This document shows positions 11,746 to 22,377 of a DNA stretch of 64,000 nt, piece after piece. Source of the stretch: Cryobacterium algoricola (GTDB lineage: Bacteria > Actinomycetota > Actinomycetes > Actinomycetales > Microbacteriaceae). The notes under the pieces are model-generated. The model saw only the letters and a list, made by a program, of their open reading frames with translations, was not told the DNA's origin and ran no database searches. Within the stretch, counting starts at the first letter, position 1, and every line of letters begins with the position of its first letter. The stretch lies in the NCBI RefSeq assembly GCF_004402485.1, contig NZ_SOFG01000004.1, forward strand, positions 496,001-560,000, given 5' to 3'. The position numbers and the translations under genes are program-made.

Positions 11746-13788
11746 ATGACTCACGCCGATCCCCTGCACAACCTCGGCGTGCGGCTTTCAGCCGGGGTCG
11801 GCGAACTCCGGGTCTGGTCGCAGAACGCCGAGGCCATGGACCTCTGCATCTTCGACACCACGGACCCGAACTGGATCGTCAAGACCGTGCCGATGACCCG
11901 CGATGCGGACAACGTCTGGTCCGGTCGCAGTCGCACCCTGGCCGCGGGCCGACACTACGGCATCCGCGTCTCCGGGCCTGCCTCGCCCACGAATTCGTTC
12001 CACCCCGAGAAGACCATGGTCGAGCCCTATTCGCGGGGCCTCGTCAGAGTCGGCCCTGAGCAGTGGCAGTCCTCCGTCGTCGACGACGCCTTCGACTGGG
12101 CCGGTTCGGTGAAGCCGAAGATCGCGCTCGACCACACCGTGGTCTATGAGGCGCACGTGCGCGGCATCAGCAAGCTCAACCCGGCGATCCCCGCCGACCT
12201 CCGCGGCACGTACGCCGGCCTGGCGCACGAGGCGACGATCGGCTATCTCAAGGAACTCGGCGTCACCACGGTCGAGCTCCTCCCCGTTCAGGCCTTCGTG
12301 TCCGAGCAGCGCCTGCTCAAGCAGGGCCTGACCAACTACTGGGGTTACAACACCTTCAACTTCTTCACCCCGCACGCCGACTACGCGACGATGGCGTCCC
12401 AGTCGGCCGGACCGGAGGCCGTGCTCCGCGAGTTCAAAGGCATGGTCAAACTTCTGCACGAGGCCGGCCTCGAGGTGATCCTCGACGTGGTCTACAACCA
12501 CACCGCAGAGGAAGGCCCCGGCGGCCCCGCGAGCAGTCTCCGCGGCATCGACAACGCGACCTACTACCGCCAGAACGACGCGGGCGGCTATGTCGACGTC
12601 ACCGGCTGCGGCAACACCCTCAACGTCTCCAACGAGGTGCCGAGGCGGCTGGTGCTCGACTCGCTCAAGTACTGGGCGAACGACGTGCAGATCGACGGTT
12701 TCCGGTTCGACCTCGCCGCGACGCTCAGCCGCGGCGACAACGTGGAGTTCCAGCGCGACCATCCCCTGATCAAGTCCATCCAGTCCGATCCGGAACTCGC
12801 CGGCGTGAAGCTCATCGCCGAGCCGTGGGACGTGGGCATGGGCGGTTGGCAGACCGGCAACTTCCCGGACGGCTGGACCGAGTGGAACGACCGCTACCGC
12901 GATCGGATGCGCTCGTTCTGGCTCACCGACATCGCAGCGGCCAGGGACGGCCACTCCGGAAGCGGCATCGGCCGGTTCGCGACCCGGCTGGCCGGCTCCG
13001 CGAACACCTTCTCCATGGAGCGTGGCCCGCTCGCATCCCTCAACTTCATCACGGCGCACGACGGCTTCACGATGGCAGACCTGACCGCGTACAACGTCAA
13101 GCACAACGTCGGAAACGGCGAATCGAACCGTGACGGCACCGACAGTAACAATTCGTTCAACCACGGCGCAGAGGGGCCGACGCGCGACCGCGGCATCCTC
13201 GCGACCCGGCGCAAGGCGATGCGCAACCTCCTCGGCACCCTGTTACTCTCCGCCGGCATCCCGATGCTCACGGCCGGCGACGAATTCGGTCGCAGCCAGC
13301 GCGGCAACAACAACGCGTACTGCCACGACAGCGAGCTGACCTGGCTGAACTGGGACCTCGACGACTGGCAGGTCGACCTGCACCGCGTCACGCGGAAGCT
13401 GCTCCAGCTGCGTCGCGAGAACCCGGCCCTCCGCCCGGTGTGGTTCGGCCGCTCCGGCGAAACCACGCTGAGCGCGAGCGAGATGGACTGGTACAACATC
13501 GAAGGCAAGTCCATGTCGGAGGACAACTGGCACTCCCCGAAGGAGCGCACCCTGCAGTATCTTGCGGCCTCGACGCCCGAGTTCGAGGAGTTCAACCGGA
13601 TCCTCCTCATCGTGCAGGGCCGTGAGCGCGACGTGACCGTGACGCTGCCGGAGCATGCCGGGGTCTCCTCGTATACGCTGCTCTGGGATTCCAGCCACGA
13701 CGACCTGAGCGACGCGGTCATCGAGCACATCCCCGGCACCCGCCTGCTCGTGCCGGGTGCATCGATGCAGCTGTTCCGGGCGAGCTAG
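11746..13788 (+). CDS. glgX: Glycogen debranching enzyme GlgX (GH13)
   Basis: Hydrolyses alpha-1,6 branch points of phosphorylase-trimmed glycogen. The 680-aa protein has an N-terminal beta-sandwich (CBM48/E-set) domain and the GH13 barrel. Visible signatures are VYEAHVRGISKLNP, ILDVVYNHTAE, the nucleophile Asp322 in IDGFRFDLAATL and the acid Glu359 in LIAEPWDVG, then FITAHDGFTMADL. The ATG at 11746 has a weak ribosome-binding site. The gene diverges from iscS across an 84-nt gap and opens an alpha-glucan block with glgP, glgE and glgB. Confidence 0.95.
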   Translation: MTHADPLHNLGVRLSAGVGELRVWSQNAEAMDLCIFDTTDPNWIVKTVPMTRDADNVWSGRSRTLAAGRHYGIRVSGPASPTNSFHPEKTMVEPYSRGLVRVGPEQWQSSVVDDAFDWAGSVKPKIALDHTVVYEAHVRGISKLNPAIPADLRGTYAGLAHEATIGYLKELGVTTVELLPVQAFVSEQRLLKQGLTNYWGYNTFNFFTPHADYATMASQSAGPEAVLREFKGMVKLLHEAGLEVILDVVYNHTAEEGPGGPASSLRGIDNATYYRQNDAGGYVDVTGCGNTLNVSNEVPRRLVLDSLKYWANDVQIDGFRFDLAATLSRGDNVEFQRDHPLIKSIQSDPELAGVKLIAEPWDVGMGGWQTGNFPDGWTEWNDRYRDRMRSFWLTDIAAARDGHSGSGIGRFATRLAGSANTFSMERGPLASLNFITAHDGFTMADLTAYNVKHNVGNGESNRDGTDSNNSFNHGAEGPTRDRGILATRRKAMRNLLGTLLLSAGIPMLTAGDEFGRSQRGNNNAYCHDSELTWLNWDLDDWQVDLHRVTRKLLQLRRENPALRPVWFGRSGETTLSASEMDWYNIEGKSMSEDNWHSPKERTLQYLAASTPEFEEFNRILLIVQGRERDVTVTLPEHAGVSSYTLLWDSSHDDLSDAVIEHIPGTRLLVPGASMQLFRAS

Positions 13789-13814
13789 TCCGGCCCGGTC
13801 GTGGAGGAGCCGCA

Positions 13815-14306
13815 GTGGTGAAGAAGCACGATGGTGCCGGGGGTACTCCCGCGACGGTCGCGCTCACTCATGCGGGCATCCGTTTCACCCCGCACGCCTA
13901 CGACCACGACCCGTCGGCGACGGGGTACGGCCTCGAGGCAGCCGCCAAGCTCGGGCTCGACCCGGCGCGGGTGTTCAAGACCCTGCTGGCGGATGCCGAT
14001 GGCACGCTCGTTGTCGCCGTCGTGCCGGTCGCGGGACAGCTCGACCTCAAGGCGCTCGCGCACGCGGCCGGCGCCAAGAAGGCCGTGATGGCCGACCCGA
14101 AACTCGCCGAGCGGAAGACCGGCTACGTTCTCGGCGGCATCAGCCCGGTCGGGCAGAAGACCCGCCTGGCGACCGTCGTCGACGAGACCGCCCTGCTCTA
14201 CGACACCGTGTTCGTCTCCGGCGGGCGCCGCGGCTTCGACATCGAGCTGGCGCCGGCGGACCTGCTCGCCGCCACCGACGCCCTCACCGCCCCCATCGCG
14301 CGCTAG
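13815..14306 (+). CDS. ybaK: Cys-tRNA(Pro)/Cys-tRNA(Cys) deacylase YbaK
   Basis: A 163-aa YbaK/EbsC protein, the free-standing editing domain that deacylates mischarged Cys-tRNA(Pro). Visible features are HDPSATGYGLEAAAKLGLDPARVFKTL near the start, VPVAGQLDLKALAHAAGAKKAVMAD in the centre, and YVLGGISPVGQKTRLATVVDE, which contains the conserved GGISPVGQK block. It sits 26 nt after glgX and may be co-transcribed, though it has no metabolic link to glycogen. Its TAG stop and that of the convergent glgP share the same CTAG. Confidence 0.93.
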   Translation: MVKKHDGAGGTPATVALTHAGIRFTPHAYDHDPSATGYGLEAAAKLGLDPARVFKTLLADADGTLVVAVVPVAGQLDLKALAHAAGAKKAVMADPKLAERKTGYVLGGISPVGQKTRLATVVDETALLYDTVFVSGGRRGFDIELAPADLLAATDALTAPIAR

Positions 14307-16891
14307 CCGGCTACGGCGATCAGGCCCATCTCGGCCGAGCTCACGAGCAGGTCGTTCTTCGGGACGACGCGCACGGTGTACCCGAACGCACCGCCGCGGT
14401 CGAGCGCGACCGTTCCGGTGAAGAGGGTCGCGCCGCCCTGCTCGGGTGTGTCCGAACCGTCCGCGGCATCCGGGTCGACGACCGCTTCGAGCGCGAGGGT
14501 GTGCACACCGCTCAGCTCGTCGTTGGCGAGGCTCTTGCCGTAGACGACCTCGACCGTCACATCGGCGGGGTCGAGCCCGTTCAGCTGGACGTGGGCGCGC
14601 AGGTGCAGCTCGTCGCCGACCTTGGGGACCGCCGCGACTCCCCCTGACTCGACGTGGGCGACGGAGACGCCGGGCCACTTGGCGACGATGCGTCCCTTCC
14701 ACACGGCGAGCTCGCGTGCTGCGCGGTAGTTGTTCGCGGACAGGCGTGCCTCGGCCGCCCCGGCAGGGCGGTAGAGCTTCTGCACATACTGGCGCACCAT
14801 CCGGCCGGCGTTGAGCTCCGGGGACAGAGTCGCGAGGGTGTGCCGGATCGAGGCGACCCAGCGTTCGGGGACCCCGTCGGCGTTGCGGTCGTAGAAGCGG
14901 GGCGCGACGTGGTGCTCGATGAGTTCGTAGAGAGCATCCGCTTCGATCCGGTCGCGCTCCGCGGAGTCGCCGGCCGCATCGGCGGACGGGATCGCCCAGC
15001 CGTTCTTGCCGTCGTAGTACTCGGGCCACCAGCCGTCGAGGATCGAGAGGTTGAGCGCTCCGTTGAGTGCCGCCTTCATGCCCGAGGTGCCACAGGCCTC
15101 CAGGGGACGCAGCGGGTTGTTGAGCCAGACATCCGTGCCCGGGTACATCAACTGGGCCATGCCGATGTTGTAGTCAGGGAGGAAGGCGATGCGGGTGCGC
15201 AGTTCGGGATCGGCCGCGAACTGCACGACCTTCTGGATGAGGCGTTTGCCTTCTTCGTCGGCGGGGTGCGACTTGCCGGCGATCACGATCTGGATCGGGT
15301 GCTCCGGGTGCAGCAGCAGGGCGCGGAGGCGCTCGGGGTCGTGCAGCATCAGGGTCAGGCGCTTGTAGGTCGGGACTCTGCGGGCGAAGCCGATGGTGAG
15401 CACCTTCGGGTCGAAGACCTGGCCGATCCAGCCGGGTACGATCCCGCCGGGGTTCTGCACGAGCCAGGCCGCGGCGATGCGCCGGCGGGCGTCCTCGACG
15501 AACTGCAGGCGCATCGTCCCGCGCACAGACCACAGGTCGTCGTCGGTGATGGCGGGCGACGCCCAGTCGGCCTCTGAGGTGTCGCTCGTGCCCAGGCGGT
15601 CCTCGGCGAGGTGGAGCAGCGAGGGGTCGGTCCAGGTCGGGGCGTGCACGCCGTTGGTGATCGAGTCGATCGGCACGTCTTCGGCGTCGAAGCCCGGCCA
15701 GAGTCCCTTGAACATCCGCCGGCTGACCTCGCCGTGCAGCTTGGAGACGCCGTTGGCGCGCTGGCCGAGCCGCAGGCCCATCAGGGCCATGTTGAAGACG
15801 TCGGGCGAGCCGCCCGGATAGTTCTCCGCGCCGAGGGCGAGGAGTTCGTCGACGCCGACACCGGGGAGGAGGTCGGTCTCGAAGTACCGCCGTACGAGAC
15901 TGCGCTCGAACCGGTCGATTCCCGCGGCGACGGGCGTGTGGGTCGTGAACACCGTTCCGGCGCGCGCGACCTGCAGGGCCTCGGCGAAGCTCAGTCCATC
16001 GCCGATCAGGCTCGAGATGCGCTCGAGGCCGAGGAAGCCGGCGTGACCCTCGTTGGTGTGGAACACCTCGGGTTCCGGCCGGTTGTTGAGGGCGCTCCAG
16101 ACCTTGACGGCGCGGGCGCCGCCGATGCCGAGCAGCAGTTCCTGCAGCAGCCGGTGCTCGCCGCCGCCGCCGTAGAGCCGGTCGGTGACGAGGCGCAGGT
16201 CGTCCGTGTTCTCGGGGATGTCCGTGTCGAGCATGAGCAAGCGGATGCGGCCGACGTTCGCCTGCCAGACCCTCGCGTGCAGGGTGCGGTTGTCGGGGAG
16301 GGCGAGGGACACCTGCACGGCGGAACCGTCAGCACGGCGCAGCACGGACAGGGGCAGGCCGTCGGGGTCGAGCAGCGGATAGCTTTCGATCTGCCAGCCA
16401 TCCGGGGAGATCGCCTGGCTGAAGTAGCCCGCCCGGTAGAACAGGCCCACGCCGATGAGCGGGACGCCGAGGTCAGACGCGCTTTTCAGGTGGTCGCCCG
16501 CGAGGATCCCGAGTCCGCCGGAGTACTGCGGGAGCGCGGCGGCGATGCCGAACTCCGGGGAGAAGTATGCGATCGACTCGGGCTTGTCACCCTCGAGGCC
16601 CTGGTACCAGCGCGGTTCCTGCAGGTAGGAGCGCAGCCCGTCCCTGATCGAATTCACCCAGGAGACGTAGTCGTGGTCCGCGGCGAGCGCCACGAGGCGT
16701 GCCGGATCGACGGCGCCGAGCAAGGCAACGGGATCGGTGCCGATTTCGCGCCACAGCTCGGGTGAGATGTGTTCGAAGAGTTGGCGGGTCGGCTCGTGCC
16801 AGGACCAGCGCAGGTTACCGGCAAGCTCATCGAGGGCAGCAAGAGCCTCGGGCACGACGGTGCGGACTGTAAATTTACGGATCGCCTTCAC
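14303..16891 (-). CDS. glgP: Alpha-glucan phosphorylase (GT35)
   Basis: Releases glucose-1-phosphate from glycogen or maltodextrin. The PLP lysine is Lys606 in EACGTSGMKAALNGALN. The N-terminus VKAIRKFTVRTVVPEAL fixes the start at GTG 16891 (862 aa) with GGAA upstream; a reading from 16978 would run into the glgE promoter. The family is the shorter alpha-glucan phosphorylase type that lacks the allosteric N-terminal arm of the animal-type enzymes. It is convergent with ybaK, with stop codons overlapping, and divergent from glgE across an ~80-nt shared promoter region. Confidence 0.95.
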   Translation of the reverse strand: MKAIRKFTVRTVVPEALAALDELAGNLRWSWHEPTRQLFEHISPELWREIGTDPVALLGAVDPARLVALAADHDYVSWVNSIRDGLRSYLQEPRWYQGLEGDKPESIAYFSPEFGIAAALPQYSGGLGILAGDHLKSASDLGVPLIGVGLFYRAGYFSQAISPDGWQIESYPLLDPDGLPLSVLRRADGSAVQVSLALPDNRTLHARVWQANVGRIRLLMLDTDIPENTDDLRLVTDRLYGGGGEHRLLQELLLGIGGARAVKVWSALNNRPEPEVFHTNEGHAGFLGLERISSLIGDGLSFAEALQVARAGTVFTTHTPVAAGIDRFERSLVRRYFETDLLPGVGVDELLALGAENYPGGSPDVFNMALMGLRLGQRANGVSKLHGEVSRRMFKGLWPGFDAEDVPIDSITNGVHAPTWTDPSLLHLAEDRLGTSDTSEADWASPAITDDDLWSVRGTMRLQFVEDARRRIAAAWLVQNPGGIVPGWIGQVFDPKVLTIGFARRVPTYKRLTLMLHDPERLRALLLHPEHPIQIVIAGKSHPADEEGKRLIQKVVQFAADPELRTRIAFLPDYNIGMAQLMYPGTDVWLNNPLRPLEACGTSGMKAALNGALNLSILDGWWPEYYDGKNGWAIPSADAAGDSAERDRIEADALYELIEHHVAPRFYDRNADGVPERWVASIRHTLATLSPELNAGRMVRQYVQKLYRPAGAAEARLSANNYRAARELAVWKGRIVAKWPGVSVAHVESGGVAAVPKVGDELHLRAHVQLNGLDPADVTVEVVYGKSLANDELSGVHTLALEAVVDPDAADGSDTPEQGGATLFTGTVALDRGGAFGYTVRVVPKNDLLVSSAEMGLIAVAG

Positions 16892-16971
16892 ACGTTCCAG
16901 CCTAGAGGCGCTGGGAGGTCTCTGGGCCTTTCGTCCCCCGGAAAGCACACAATTCGCGCTACGGTCTTCTT

Positions 16972-19073
<2,102 letters not shown>

Positions 19074-19077
<4 letters not shown>

Positions 19078-21311
19078 CGCCCACGCCCCCCCGCCCCGCC
19101 ACCGTGCCGGTCGTCGCCCCCGGCATCCTGCAGGCGATCGCCGAGGGCCGGTACTACAACCCTCACGAGATCCTGGGCCAGCATCTCGTCGGCGGGACGA
19201 AGATCGCGGACCCGCTCACCGTCATCCGTGCGCTGCGGCCGCTCGCGAGCGAGGTCTTCGCACTACTCGAATCCGGCGCCCACATCGAGCTCGCGCACAT
19301 CGGCTACGGCGTCTGGCAGGGGGTGAGCACCGTCGGCCTGCAGGCATACGAGCTCGAGGCCCGGTATCCCGAAGCCCCCACCTGGGTCGTCGACGACCCG
19401 TACCGCTTCCTGCCGACGCTCGGCGAGCTCGACCTGCACCTCATCGGCGAGGGCAGGCACGAGCGGCTCTGGGACGTGCTCGGCGCCCACTACCATTCCG
19501 CGGCCGCCGTGGCCCCGCTCCCGACCGACGAGACGGCCGGCCTGGTCGCCGGAACCTCGTTCTCGGTGTGGGCCCCGCACGCACAGGCCGTCCGGGTGAT
19601 CGGCGACTTCAACTCGTGGAGCGGAATCCTGCACGCCATGCGCAACATGGGCAGCACAGGGGTCTGGGAGCTCTTCGTGCCCGGCCTGCACCCCGGCTCC
19701 AACTACAAGTTCGAAATCCTCGCCCAGTCCGGTGACTGGGTGCGCAAGGCCGACCCGATGGCCCGCTACACCGAGGTGCCCCCCTTGACCGCTTCGGTCA
19801 TCGGCGAGACGCACTACGAATGGGCGGATGCGGAATGGCTGGCCGAGCGGGCCAGGACCCAGGCCCACAAACGACCGATGAGCATCTACGAGATGCACGT
19901 CGGTTCCTGGCGCCCCGGGCTCGGCTACCGTGACCTCGCCGACCAGCTGATCGGCTATCTGCACGAGCTCGCGTACACGCACGTGGAGTTCATGCCGCTC
20001 GCCGAGCATCCGTTCGGCGGATCGTGGGGCTACCAGGTCACCGGCTACTACGCCCCGACCAGCCGATTCGGCCACCCCGACGACCTGCGCTATCTGATCG
20101 ACCGGCTGCACCAGTCCGGCATCGGCGTCATCATGGACTGGGTGCCCGGGCACTTCCCCAAGGATGACTTCGCGCTCGCCCGCTTCGACGGGCAGGCGCT
20201 CTACGAGCACGCGGATCCCCGCCGCGGCGAGCAGATGGACTGGGGAACCTACGTCTTCGACTTCGGCCAGACCCAGGTCCGGAACTTCCTCGTCGCCAAC
20301 GCGCTCTACTGGCTCGAGGAATTCCACATCGACGGACTGCGCGTCGACGCCGTCGCGTCCATGCTCTACCTCGACTACTCCCGTGAATACGGCCAGTGGG
20401 AACCGAACATCTACGGCGGAAACGAGAACCTCGAGGCGATCAGCCTTCTGCAGGAGGTCACCGCGACGGCGTACAAGCGCAACCCGGGCACCGTCATGAT
20501 CGCCGAGGAATCCACGAACTGGGGCGGGGTCACGGCGCCCACCTCGCGCGGCGGCCTCGGCTTCGGCTTCAAGTGGAACATGGGCTGGATGCACGACTCG
20601 CTCGAATACACGAGCATCGATCCGATGTACCGGTCGTACCACCACAACGAGATCACCTTCTCGTTCGTCTATGCGTTCAGCGAGAACTTCCTCCTGCCGA
20701 TCAGCCACGACGAGGTCGTGCACGGCAAGGGTTCGCTCGTCGCCCGGATGCCGGGAGACGACTGGCAGAAGCTCGCCAACGTGCGGGTGTACCTGTCGTT
20801 CATGTGGGCGCACCCCGGCAAGCAGCTCCTGTTCATGGGGCAGGAGTTCGGCCAGCTGCAGGAGTGGAGCGAATCGCGCGGGCTGGACTGGTGGCTCCTC
20901 GACCAGTCTCCCCACCGTGGGCTGTTCACCCTCGTCGGCGAGCTCAACCGGGTCTACCGGGCGAACGCCGCGCTCTGGGAACGCGACACCGACCCGGCCG
21001 GGTTCGAGCTGCTCGACGGAGGAGCCGCGGCGCAGAACGTCGTCTCGTTCCTGCGCTGGGACGATTCGGGCACGCCGATCGCGTGCGTCTTCAACTTCGC
21101 CGGCCAGCCGCACACCGGCTACCGGGTGGGTCTTCCGTTCGCGGGCGTCTGGGACGAGATCCTGAACACGGATGCCCAGAACTTCGGCGGTTCGGGCATG
21201 GGGAACCTGGGCCAGGTCACCGCGACGGACGAACCGTGGACCGGGCGACCGGCATCCGCCCTCGTCACGCTGCCGGCCCTCGCCGGCGTCTGGCTGCGCC
21301 TGCGCCGCTGA
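19074..21311 (+). CDS. glgB: 1,4-alpha-glucan branching enzyme
   Basis: GH13 enzyme that makes alpha-1,6 branches. The 745-aa protein has an extra N-terminal domain (about residues 1-140), then a CBM48 ([22 protein letters not shown]), then the barrel with nucleophile Asp425 ([20 protein letters not shown]) and acid Glu478 ([11 protein letters not shown]), and ends with an all-beta domain. A good ribosome-binding site (GAGGAG) lies inside the end of glgE. In GlgE-pathway organisms this pair builds glycogen or capsular alpha-glucan. It is followed by an unusually long hairpin. Confidence 0.97.
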
Positions 21312-21326
21312 CCGAAGCCCGCTGAA

Positions 21327-21393
21327 CTCCGCGAGAGTACGAAAATGGCCCACTCCCGAGCGGGGAGGGGGCCATTTTCGTACTCTCGCGGAG
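21327..21393. terminator. 31-bp stem hairpin between convergent genes (bidirectional terminator or repeat)
   Basis: Left arm 21327-21357 and right arm 21363-21393 are complementary over 31 bp with one mismatch (21352/21368) and a 5-nt loop; the outer 24 bp are perfect. It sits 15 nt after glgB and 9 nt before the end of the convergent gene. The stem contains AT-rich GAAAATGGCC/GGCCATTTTC, so it provides T-rich tracts on both strands. It is much longer than a normal terminator stem. Confidence 0.7.
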
Positions 21394-21402
21394 CTGCGCC
21401 CG

Positions 21403-22377
21403 CTAGTAGAGGAGCATGGTGAGGCGCTTGCGGGTGGGGGCGACCCGGGGGTCGTCCTGGCCGATGACCTCGAACAGATCGAGGATGCGTTCGCGGATGC
21501 GGTTCTTGCCCGCGGCGTCCTGGTTGGGGAAGAGCGTGAGGAGCCGGTCGAAGGCGTCCTCGACGTGTCCGCCGGACAGGTCGAGGTCGGCGACGAGCAG
21601 CTGCGCATCGAGGTCGTCCGGCGCGGCAGCGGCCGCTGCGCGGATCTCGGCGAGCGTCTTGCCCTTGAGCCGGGCGAGCAGTCCCACCTGGGCGAGACCG
21701 GCGACCGAGAGGTTGTCCCTGGGGTCCCTCGCCAGCGCCGTCTTGTAAATCGCGATTGCGGCGTCGTAGTCGCCCCGTTCGATCGCCTCGTACGCCTCGA
21801 CGTGGTGCGGCGGGAGCTCGGGTTCCGGAGGAGCGACGGGGGTCGCGGCATCCGCTCCCTCCGGAGCGACCGCGGTGCCGACGACACCGTGCTCCGCAGC
21901 GAGCTCGAGCACACGCTCGAGCACCAGACGCACCTGGTCCTCCGCGATCACGCCGTTGAAGAGCGCGACGGGCTGGCCGCCGATGACAGCGGCGACAGTC
22001 GGGATCGACTGGGCCTGGAACGCCTGGGTCAGCTGCGGGTTCGAGTCCACGTCGACAGTGGCCAGCACGAACCGGCCGGCGTACTCGAGGATCAGCCGGG
22101 TGAGCACGAGGGTCAGCTGGGCGCTCTGTTCGCTGCGCGCAGACCCCAGATCGACGATGACCGGAACGGTCGCGGACAGGTCGAGGATCTCGCCGAAGTT
22201 CGCGTCCGTTCCCAGGGACACGAGGCTCGGAACCGGGACGGCCCCGGCCTGTCCGGCCTGCGCGGGCGCCCCGGGGGCACCTGCTCCCCCGGCCGCCGGT
22301 GCAGGCGGCCGGTTCACGAGGGACGACAGATCGACGGCGCCGCGCATGCTGGCGGCGGACGGGGGGACAAGACTCAT
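21403..22377 (-). CDS. Cysteine-less thioredoxin-fold/TPR protein (YbbN/CnoX-like)
   Basis: A 324-aa cytosolic protein. Residues ~1-50 are a disordered Pro/Ala/Gly linker. About 55-170 is a thioredoxin fold (VPVIVDLGSARSEQSAQL, LATVDVDSNPQLTQAFQAQSIPTVAAVIGG), where the usual WCxxC site is replaced by ARSEQ, so it cannot do dithiol chemistry. About 200-324 is a helical TPR-like repeat (AYEAIERGDYDAAIAIYKTAL). This architecture matches YbbN/CnoX chaperone-type proteins. The ATG overlaps the stop of the upstream membrane-protein gene by 4 nt, so the two are coupled. Confidence 0.85.
   Translation of the reverse strand: MSLVPPSAASMRGAVDLSSLVNRPPAPAAGGAGAPGAPAQAGQAGAVPVPSLVSLGTDANFGEILDLSATVPVIVDLGSARSEQSAQLTLVLTRLILEYAGRFVLATVDVDSNPQLTQAFQAQSIPTVAAVIGGQPVALFNGVIAEDQVRLVLERVLELAAEHGVVGTAVAPEGADAATPVAPPEPELPPHHVEAYEAIERGDYDAAIAIYKTALARDPRDNLSVAGLAQVGLLARLKGKTLAEIRAAAAAAPDDLDAQLLVADLDLSGGHVEDAFDRLLTLFPNQDAAGKNRIRERILDLFEVIGQDDPRVAPTRKRLTMLLY

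Noticed and set aside
19263..21914. Very long minus-strand frame (883 codons) opposite glgB
   Set aside because: It runs through the glgB catalytic codons and the hairpin, has repetitive Val/Arg/Glu composition and no family match.
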